From: CAVQND01 sp964653485
GTDB taxonomy: Bacteria > Verrucomicrobiota > Verrucomicrobiia > Limisphaerales > UBA8199
Reading direction: 5' to 3'
Length of the DNA stretch: 64,000 nucleotides
NCBI GenBank assembly: GCA_964653485.1
Contig: CAZZFF010000009.1
Location: 17,770 to 81,769 of the forward strand
Shown piece by piece: positions 58,090 through 64,000 of this stretch. A program made the position numbers and the translations under genes. Below the pieces are notes generated by a model that was not told the origin of the DNA, did no database searches, and saw only the letters and a program-made list of their open reading frames with translations. How positions within the stretch are numbered: the first letter of the stretch is position 1; the number at the start of each line of letters is the position of its first letter.

Positions 58090-59364
58090 ATGCGAACGAG
58101 AACTGATCGGTTCGATGCTTGCGGACTGGGCGCCGCACTCCTGCTTTCAATTCAAGCCCTTGCAATGGCTGCGCCGGGGGATTGGCCCCAATTCCGCGGG
58201 CCAAACCAGAATGACATTTCCGCCGAAACCGGCCTCCTGCAGGATTGGCCCGCGGAGGGACCGCCCCTGGTCTGGAAAGGCGCCGGCCTGGGCGATGGGT
58301 TCTCGGGGGTCGCCGTGGTCGGAGACCGCGTCTATTCCGCGGGGGATAAGGGCGATTCCAGTTTCGTCGTGGCTCTCAATGCCGCTGACGGCCGCCTCAT
58401 CTGGTCGGCCAAGTTAGGCAAGGCCGGCCCCGGAGGAGGAGACGGAGAACCCAGGTTTAACGGGCCGCGCGCCACCCCCGCCGTGAATGGCGCCCGCGTC
58501 TATGCCGTGGGCCAATACGGTGAACTGGTGTGCCTGGACGCTGCCGACGGCAAGGAACTGTGGCGGAAAGACTACGTGAAGGATTTCGGCGGCACCTGCC
58601 CCAAGTGGGGCTATGCCGAATCGGTTCTGGTGGACGGTGGCCGGGTGGTGGCGACTCCGGGCGGAGCGGACGGGTCCATCGTCGCCCTGAACCAGCAGAC
58701 TGGGGCGCTGCTCTGGCGCAGCAAAGGACTCGCCGATGAGCCGCATTACTCCACGCCTATCGTCGCTCAAATCGGCGGCGCGCCCCAATACATCCAACTG
58801 ACGGGCCAAAGCGTGGCTGGGGTCGCCGTCGCGGATGGCAAACTGCTCTGGCGCGCCCCCCGGCGGGGGAACGTTGCGGTCATCCCTTCACCGATTTATC
58901 ACGACGGCCTGGTCTATGTCACATCGGGCTACGGCGCCGGCTGCAACCTCTTCAAGGTCGCCGCCACCGACGGCCAATTCTCCGCAGAACAGCTCTATGC
59001 CAACCACGTCATGGTCAACCATCACGGCGGCGTCATCCTCGTCGGCAAATACCTGTATGGCTACTCTGAAGGGAAGGGCTGGACCTGCCAGGATTTCGAG
59101 AAGGGCGATGCCAAGTGGCAGGAGAAGAAATTTGGAAAAGGCTCCCTGGTCTATGCCGACGGCCGCCTCTATCTGCGCCAGGAAGACAATCAAGGCACCC
59201 TTGCCCTCATTGAAGCCTCTCCAGACGGCTACCGCGAGCATGGCCGCTTCGATCAGCCTAACCGCAGCACGCAAAAGAGCTGGCCTCACCCCGTCATCGC
59301 GGGGGCGAAACTCTACCTCCGGGACCAGGACCTCTTGCTCTGCTACGATGTGAAGGCCAAGTGA
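58090..59364 (+). CDS. Exported PQQ-like (BamB-type) beta-propeller protein
   Basis: 424 aa. Signal CGLGAALLLSIQALAMAAPG, directly followed by DWPQFRGPNQNDISAETGLL, the start of a verrucomicrobial and planctomycetal PQQ-propeller family. Repeated blade ends: VVGDRVYSAG, VVALNAADGRLIWSAKL, LVCLDAADGKELWRKDY, IVALNQQTGALLWRSK, VAVADGKLLWRAP and HDGLVYVTSG. No dehydrogenase cysteine pair or PQQ-binding motif, so probably a non-enzymatic propeller. Divergent from the lipoprotein gene; the HEAT-repeat gene begins in its stop codon (TGATG). Confidence 0.85.
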   Translation: MRTRTDRFDACGLGAALLLSIQALAMAAPGDWPQFRGPNQNDISAETGLLQDWPAEGPPLVWKGAGLGDGFSGVAVVGDRVYSAGDKGDSSFVVALNAADGRLIWSAKLGKAGPGGGDGEPRFNGPRATPAVNGARVYAVGQYGELVCLDAADGKELWRKDYVKDFGGTCPKWGYAESVLVDGGRVVATPGGADGSIVALNQQTGALLWRSKGLADEPHYSTPIVAQIGGAPQYIQLTGQSVAGVAVADGKLLWRAPRRGNVAVIPSPIYHDGLVYVTSGYGAGCNLFKVAATDGQFSAEQLYANHVMVNHHGGVILVGKYLYGYSEGKGWTCQDFEKGDAKWQEKKFGKGSLVYADGRLYLRQEDNQGTLALIEASPDGYREHGRFDQPNRSTQKSWPHPVIAGAKLYLRDQDLLLCYDVKAK

Positions 59365-60236
59365 TGCGGCGGTTCTTTAACCTCGCGACGGTTCTCCTTG
59401 TCCTGCTGCTCCTGACCGCGTGCGGGCCTTCCTCCGAAAGCCGGCGCATCATCAAGGGCCTCCGGTCCAGGAGCGTCGCCGAACGGCTCAAAGCCGTCGC
59501 GGAAGCCCAGGCCCAGCCGCGGGCCGACGCGGCTCTCCGGAAGGAGCTGCTTCGCATGTTCGAAGAGGAACGCGAAGTCGCCATTGTCCGCGGCTGCGCC
59601 GGGATGACCTTGGGCTCCTTGCACGACCCGCGAGTTGTTCCCGCCGTGCTCAAACGCCTGCCCAACTCGATTCTGAATATCGGCAAGCCATCCCGCCCGC
59701 AAGACCTGGACGCCTATCTTCTGAGCAAGGCGCTCCAGGCCTACGGCCCTGATAGCCTCCAACCCCTCTCCGCCCTTCTGCGCGACCCTCGCAAGGAAGT
59801 GGCTTGCTGGATCATCATGCACCACGCCTTCTACCGCCACAACGACCGGGCGTTCGATGTGCTTGCCCACTACGCCGACGACCGCGACGTCTTCCTCAGG
59901 CAGGCCGCCTCGTTCGGCCTGTCGCTCTTCGCCCATAAGCGGGCCGAGGAACTGGTCCTTCGCCACATCGCCGACCCCGATGCGGAAGTCCGATACAACC
60001 TGGCGCGCGCCTTGTTCAACTACGGCACCAGCCGAGGCATTCGCCCCGTCGAAACTCAACTGGCGAAAGAGAAAGACCCCAGGGTTCGCGAACAGCTCAC
60101 CAAAGCCCTCGCCGCAATCAAGACACGGCCGGGCGCGCCGGCCCAAGCACCCCTCCCGCGGAACCCGCCGCCTCGCTCTGGAGGCATGTTCAGAAGAATA
60201 GCCGAAAATGAATCTGCCACGTCTTCGTGGTCGTGA
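59364..60236 (+). CDS. HEAT-repeat lipoprotein
   Basis: About 290 aa. Lipobox LLLTAC after a leucine-rich signal. Several HEAT/PBS-lyase-type repeats: RSVAERLKAVAEAQAQPRAD, EVAIVRGCAGMTLGSLHDPR, LSALLRDPRKEVACWIIMHH, FLRQAASFGLSLFAHKRAEE, IADPDAEVRYNLARALFNYG and DPRVREQLTKALAAIK. Likely a protein-binding scaffold on the periplasmic side of a membrane. ATG 59364 overlaps the stop of the propeller gene, so both are coupled. A low-complexity Pro/Arg tail closes it. Confidence 0.82.
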   Translation: MRRFFNLATVLLVLLLLTACGPSSESRRIIKGLRSRSVAERLKAVAEAQAQPRADAALRKELLRMFEEEREVAIVRGCAGMTLGSLHDPRVVPAVLKRLPNSILNIGKPSRPQDLDAYLLSKALQAYGPDSLQPLSALLRDPRKEVACWIIMHHAFYRHNDRAFDVLAHYADDRDVFLRQAASFGLSLFAHKRAEELVLRHIADPDAEVRYNLARALFNYGTSRGIRPVETQLAKEKDPRVREQLTKALAAIKTRPGAPAQAPLPRNPPPRSGGMFRRIAENESATSSWS

Positions 60237-60239
60237 ACT

Positions 60240-60386
60240 TTACCGCGCCGGGTGGAGAATCAGAAGGTCCAGTGCCTTGAAGCGGGAGAACCCGTGGTCA
60301 AACGTGACCAACCGCAGTCCGGCGCACTTGGCAAACGCAGCCAGATACGCGTCCGTCCACACGTTAGCGTCCAAAAGACAGGTCAT
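60240..60386 (-). pseudogene. PIN-domain (VapC-type) toxin, in-frame deletion relic
   Basis: A 48-codon frame: MTCLLDANV, the N-terminal strand with the first catalytic Asp of PIN nucleases, is fused to WTDAYLAAFAKCAGLRLVTF and DHGFSRFKALDLL, the C-terminal part with the TDAYLAA helix and the LVTFD strand. The about 80 residues between, including the middle acidic site, are missing. Cannot be active as a nuclease. No antitoxin gene nearby. The plus-strand reading over it is only a shadow. Confidence 0.6.
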
Positions 60387-60496
60387 CTGGCAGGTCCAAT
60401 GTCGTTCTCACAAACGCATATTCGCATCAAAGCATCTCAACGTCAACCAGAGCTTTCGGCTTTGCCTTTAGGGGGATTTTCCGTCATCGTGAAGTA

Positions 60497-61726
60497 ATGG
60501 GGCCAACCGTGATAGCGGTCGTCGTGGTGCTGATATTTGCCGGGGCCAGTTTCTTTTTCGCCCTCGCGGAGACGTCGCTATTGTCTTTGAGCCAATGGCA
60601 GGCGCGGCAGTTGGCTGAGCGCGCTCCGCGGCGGGGCGCCACCGTGCTGCAGCTCGTGTCTGAGCCGCAGGACCTCCTTGCCACGATGGTCCTGGGCAAC
60701 ACCGTGGCAAGCGGTGCGATGCTCGCCACCGCGTTGTGGATGGCTCTGGCGGGCCGCTGGCCGTTTGTCATCACCCTTGTCGGGCTTTTGGCCCTCACTC
60801 TATTCGGCTGCGAGGTGCTTCCGAAGACCATGGGCGTCCGCGCCCCGGAGCTGTGGGCTTTGAGGGTGGCCTGGCCGCTCCAAGGCATCCTGGCCTTGAG
60901 CCTGCCCCTCTGCCGTATCGGCCAGCATATCAATGCCGCCATCCTCAAGGCCCTGGTCCCAAAGACCCTCCAGCCCCAGAGCGGCCTGACCGACGCGGAT
61001 TACCAGGAATTGCTCGAAATGGCCTATCAACAGGGAGCCTTGGCCCAATCCGAAAAGGAAATCATTCTGCAGATCATCAGCCTCGACCGCCGCACCGCAG
61101 GGGAGGTCATGAAGCCCCGCTCCCAAATGGCCGCGATTTCGGACGACCTGTCGGTCGAGGGCATGATCGCCGCCGCCCGCAAAATCAAACACCGGCGCCT
61201 GCCGATTTACGACGAAACTCCCGACACCATCGTCGGCATTCTCAACACCAGCCCCTTGCTGCTCGACCCCAAAATCGATCTCGCCGATGCCATCGAGTTC
61301 CCCTCGTTCGTGCCCGACGCCATGAACCTGCTCCAGCTTCTCAAGAGCTTCCAGCGCCAGCAACGCGGCCTGGCGATCGTGCTCGATGAATTCGGCGGCA
61401 CCGCCGGCATCGTCACCATCCAGGACATCCTCGAGGAACTGATCGGCCAAATTCGCCCCGAAGTCCAAACCGAAGGCTTCCTCATGGAAAAACTCGGCCC
61501 GGGCCGGTGGCGCGTGGCGGGCGCCCTCCGGCTCGATGACTTCCGGCGCGAATACCCCTCGCTGGGCAACGTGCCCGAAGTCGAAACCATGGGCGGCCTC
61601 CTGATGTGCCTGCTGGATGTCGTGCCCAATCCCGGGGATTCCGCAAGCTTTCGCGGGCTTCGCCTGACCGCAAAAGCCGCGGATGAACGGCGCGTCAAGG
61701 AGTTGATTGTCGAAACTGTCAAGTGA
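60497..61726 (+). CDS. CNNM/CorC-type membrane protein (DUF21-CBS-CorC_HlyC), copy 1
   Basis: 409 aa. DUF21 region with three to four membrane segments (VIAVVVVLIFAGASFFFALA, LLATMVLGNTVASGAMLATA, WPFVITLVGLLALTLFGCEV), the CBS pair (GEVMKPRSQMAAISDDLSVE; RQQRGLAIVLDEFGGTAGIV with the conserved DEFGG(T/S) turn) and the C-terminal CorC_HlyC domain (GPGRWRVAGALRLDDFRREY). Family members are linked to magnesium/cobalt resistance or export. First of three such genes in a row; the next starts 1 base after its stop, so they form an operon. Confidence 0.9.
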   Translation: MGPTVIAVVVVLIFAGASFFFALAETSLLSLSQWQARQLAERAPRRGATVLQLVSEPQDLLATMVLGNTVASGAMLATALWMALAGRWPFVITLVGLLALTLFGCEVLPKTMGVRAPELWALRVAWPLQGILALSLPLCRIGQHINAAILKALVPKTLQPQSGLTDADYQELLEMAYQQGALAQSEKEIILQIISLDRRTAGEVMKPRSQMAAISDDLSVEGMIAAARKIKHRRLPIYDETPDTIVGILNTSPLLLDPKIDLADAIEFPSFVPDAMNLLQLLKSFQRQQRGLAIVLDEFGGTAGIVTIQDILEELIGQIRPEVQTEGFLMEKLGPGRWRVAGALRLDDFRREYPSLGNVPEVETMGGLLMCLLDVVPNPGDSASFRGLRLTAKAADERRVKELIVETVK

Positions 61727-61727
61727 T

Positions 61728-62717
61728 ATGGGCCGCGCCATCCTCATCTGGTTCTTCTTCGCCCTCTGCCTGGCGGTCTCCTTTCTCCTTTCGGGCATGG
61801 AGGCGGGGGTGTTTGCCCTGGACCGGTTGCGCATTCGCCAGCGCGTGCGCGCCGGGCTTCCTTCCGCCAAGGTCCTCCACAATTACCTCGAGAATCCGGA
61901 GAACTTTCTCTGGACCATCCTTGTCGGGAACACCCTGGCCAACTTCCTCATCCTGGGCTGGTTGGTGGCCCTCCTTTACCGGGCGCTGGCCCACCATCTC
62001 CTGGTCTTTGTCATTGTGTTCACCCCGGTCGTCCTGCTGTTCTACGCGTTCTTCGATCTGCTGCCCAAGATGCTCTTCCGCTCCAATCCAAACCATCTCT
62101 GCCTCCTGATGGCCCGGCCGTTCCGGGTCATGCACCTCTTGCTCCGTCCCCTGGTGGCCCTGGTTCAATCGGTCTCGAACGTGCTCCTCCGCCTGCGCGG
62201 GGGCAAGGCGTTCACCGGCTACCTCTTCGGCAACCGCGAGGAGTTGCGGCTCGTCATGCGCGAATCCGCCAAGGCATTCACCTCCGAAGAGCGCGTGATG
62301 ATCAATCGAGTGCTCGACCTCCAGGCCCTGACCGTGCGCCAGACCATGAAGCCCTTGGCCCAGGCCGTCACCGTCACGACGCGCACCCCCCTCGAAGAGG
62401 CCTTCCAGCTCTGCCGCCAACGGAAGCTCAGCCGCCTGCCTGTCTGGGAAGACCGCGACGGCAAACAACGAATCGTCGGCCTCCTCCCGTGCAATACCCT
62501 CCTTTACGAGGCGGGCCTGGACACCGCGAAACCCTCCGGTGATTTCGCCAGACCCGCCCTTTACCTCGAAGAGGACCTGCGCCTGGAGGTGGCGTTGCGC
62601 CGGATGCAGCGCAGCGGCCAGCGCCTCGGCATCGTCCTCGGACGCGACCGCCGCGAAAGCGGCATCATCACCTTGGACGACGTGCTGAAAGTCATGTTCG
62701 GCGAAGTTGCATTGTGA
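61728..62717 (+). CDS. CNNM/CorC-type membrane protein, copy 2 (no CorC_HlyC domain)
   Basis: About 329 aa. Four hydrophobic stretches (FFALCLAVSFLLSGMEAGVF, LWTILVGNTLANFLILGWLV, LLVFVIVFTPVVLLFYAFFD), then CBS-type segments (LTVRQTMKPLAQAVTVTTRT; LGIVLGRDRRESGIITLDDV). The protein ends right after the second CBS domain, so the CorC_HlyC end of copies 1 and 3 is missing, and DEFGG is replaced by RDRRES. Shortened and diverged partner; perhaps a regulatory subunit. ATG 61728; its stop overlaps the start of copy 3 (TGATG). Confidence 0.85.
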   Translation: MGRAILIWFFFALCLAVSFLLSGMEAGVFALDRLRIRQRVRAGLPSAKVLHNYLENPENFLWTILVGNTLANFLILGWLVALLYRALAHHLLVFVIVFTPVVLLFYAFFDLLPKMLFRSNPNHLCLLMARPFRVMHLLLRPLVALVQSVSNVLLRLRGGKAFTGYLFGNREELRLVMRESAKAFTSEERVMINRVLDLQALTVRQTMKPLAQAVTVTTRTPLEEAFQLCRQRKLSRLPVWEDRDGKQRIVGLLPCNTLLYEAGLDTAKPSGDFARPALYLEEDLRLEVALRRMQRSGQRLGIVLGRDRRESGIITLDDVLKVMFGEVAL

Positions 62718-64000
62718 TGGCAGGCCACATGCAACCCGAATCCATCATCGCCATCGTCCTCAAAATCTTCCTCGTCGCGGGGTTGATCGCGATGAACGGG
62801 TTCTTCGTCGCGGCGGAATTCGCGTTGGTCAAAATCCGTGAAACGCAGCTCGATGAACTCGTTCTGCGGGGCAACCGCCGCGCCAAGACCGCCCGCGCCA
62901 TCATCGCCCATCTGAACTCGTTCCTGAGCGCCACGCAACTCGGCATCACCATGGCCAGCCTCGGCTTGGGCTGGGTCGGCCAGCCGGTCTTCACGTCCCT
63001 CCTCTCGCCGGTGTTGCTTGCCTTGCATGTCCAGTCCGAGACCTTGCGGCATTCCCTCTCCTTTGCCATCGGGTTCTTTGCCTTGACCTTCCTGCACATC
63101 TCCGCCGGAGAGCTGGCCCCGAAGTGGGCCGCCATCCAAAACGCCCTCCCGATTTCCCTCTGGGTCGCCCAGCCCCTCAGGTGGTTCTACCGGGCTTCGT
63201 ATCCGCTGAATTGGCTGCTCAACGGCACTGCCCGCTGGCTCCTCAGCCAGGTGGGCCTTGAATCGGCCGCCGAATCCAAGCGGGTCCATTCCGAGGAAGA
63301 ATTGCGCCTGCTCCTCACCGCGGCCCAAAAGTCATCGGGCGGCACCGCCTTGGGGCGCGACCTCCTCCTCAACGCCCTCGACCTGCGGCACCGCCTCGCC
63401 CGCGAGGTGATGCGCCCCCGCCGGGAAATCATCTCCCTCGATACCCAGGCCACCATTGCCCAATGCCTCGATGTCGCGGAAAAGACCCGCTACTCCCGCT
63501 TTCCCCTCTGCCAAGGCGCCGACCTGGACAAGTCCCTGGGCGTGGTTCACATCAAGGAGCTCTACGCCATGCGCTTCAAGGCCCTCTCCGGCGCGGACCT
63601 CCTCCCCGTCGCCCGCAAATTGGTCTATGTCCCCGAAACCGCCCACCTGGAAAAACTCCTCCAGTTGCTTCTCGAAAGAAAAACGCACCTGGCCATCGTT
63701 GTGGACGAATACGGTGGCACCGTCGGCATGCTCACCCTGGAAAACATCATCGAGGAGCTGGTCGGCCAAATTCAGGACGAGTTCGACCAGGAGAAGCCGC
63801 TCCTGGTGCGCACCAGCGATAGCACCTGGGACATCGCCGGAGCCCTCCCGCTCCACGAATTGGAACAACTCACCGGCCAGCCCCTTCGCCACGAAGCCAT
63901 CAACACCGTCAGCGGCTGGGTCACGCATCGCCTCGGCGGCTTCCCCAAACCCGGCGACACCCTGACCGCCGGCGCCTATGAACTGCGGGTCGAAGCCATG
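62717..64000 (+). CDS. CNNM/CorC-type membrane protein, copy 3 (cut by window end)
   Basis: 428 codons with no stop in the window. DUF21 with membrane segments (AIVLKIFLVAGLIAMNGFFV, LSFAIGFFALTFLHISAGEL), CBS domains (AREVMRPRREIISLDTQATI; TRYSRFPLCQGADLDKSLGV; THLAIVVDEYGGTVGMLTLE with DEYGGT) and the start of CorC_HlyC (STWDIAGALPLHELEQL). Best matches the standard family layout of the three. Starts at ATG 62717 or 62729. Confidence 0.9.
   Translation, partial: MAGHMQPESIIAIVLKIFLVAGLIAMNGFFVAAEFALVKIRETQLDELVLRGNRRAKTARAIIAHLNSFLSATQLGITMASLGLGWVGQPVFTSLLSPVLLALHVQSETLRHSLSFAIGFFALTFLHISAGELAPKWAAIQNALPISLWVAQPLRWFYRASYPLNWLLNGTARWLLSQVGLESAAESKRVHSEEELRLLLTAAQKSSGGTALGRDLLLNALDLRHRLAREVMRPRREIISLDTQATIAQCLDVAEKTRYSRFPLCQGADLDKSLGVVHIKELYAMRFKALSGADLLPVARKLVYVPETAHLEKLLQLLLERKTHLAIVVDEYGGTVGMLTLENIIEELVGQIQDEFDQEKPLLVRTSDSTWDIAGALPLHELEQLTGQPLRHEAINTVSGWVTHRLGGFPKPGDTLTAGAYELRVEAM

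Noticed and set aside
60208..60471. 87-codon plus-strand frame
   Set aside because: Lies over the PIN relic and starts in the end of the HEAT-repeat gene; no similarity or ribosome site.

Overview
The window looks like a chromosomal scaffold piece from a GC-rich Verrucomicrobiota bacterium, probably Pedosphaerales/Limisphaerales-like, and probably a metagenome assembly. The reasons are indirect: many signal-peptide enzymes for polysaccharide and peptide breakdown, a TAT-exported Gfo/Idh/MocA oxidoreductase, NIPSNAP, WxxGxW and PQQ-propeller proteins, several UvrA paralogues, secreted proteins ending in a '...RFYR/L' beta domain, and short dispersed repeats of a kind I associate with this phylum. 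A run of ten Ns marks a scaffold join. No rRNA, tRNA or CRISPR array was seen.

Layout. 1-1.5 kb: end of hypD, then hypE ([NiFe]-hydrogenase maturation). 1.6-6.3 kb: secreted six-hairpin glycosidase-like protein, WxxGxW protein, TAT oxidoreductase. 6.5-14 kb (minus strand): glpD with a HAD phosphatase, NIPSNAP protein, DPE2-like 4-alpha-glucanotransferase, secreted clan GH-A-like hydrolase. 14-21 kb: two large UvrA paralogues on the minus strand with a MazF/PemK toxin-antitoxin pair between them. 21-24 kb: DUF433 protein, a cupin-DUF2249 operon behind an FNR/NnrR-type box, malic enzyme. 24.3-27.4 kb: large secreted protein and an ECF sigma factor.

27.4-34 kb is the most unusual part. Five genes on the minus strand encode secreted proteins of one family: a degenerate cupredoxin-like domain, an Ig-like domain and a C-terminal beta domain. 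They are arranged as two copies of a unit C-A-B. One C copy survives only as a deletion scar. The two A copies lie in a 1,421-bp tract with a single difference seen. Each B gene has a decayed IS200/RAYT-type transposase relic at its 5' side, and fragments of another secreted family lie between genes.

34-42 kb: GH2 enzyme with a discoidin domain, M20 peptidase, CE15-like esterase (carrying the N gap), M28 PSMA-like peptidase. 42-42.5 kb: a cluster of hairpin repeats between convergent genes. 42.5-48 kb: the nusA-infB-rbfA-nrnA translation operon, without rimP, behind a terminator-like leader hairpin. 48.3-52.3 kb: REC-like protein, hemW, UDP-sugar dehydrogenase, GT2 glycosyltransferase. 52.5-60.2 kb: TolB-like propeller, a second large secreted six-hairpin protein, a lipoprotein of unknown function under a strong Fur box, PQQ-like propeller, HEAT-repeat lipoprotein. 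60.2 kb: a PIN-toxin deletion relic. 60.5-64 kb: three consecutive CNNM/CorC-type (DUF21-CBS) membrane proteins, the last cut by the window end.

Taken together the region combines core functions (translation operon, UvrA, HemW) with a saprophytic exported enzyme set and a duplication- and relic-rich accessory island at 27-34 kb.
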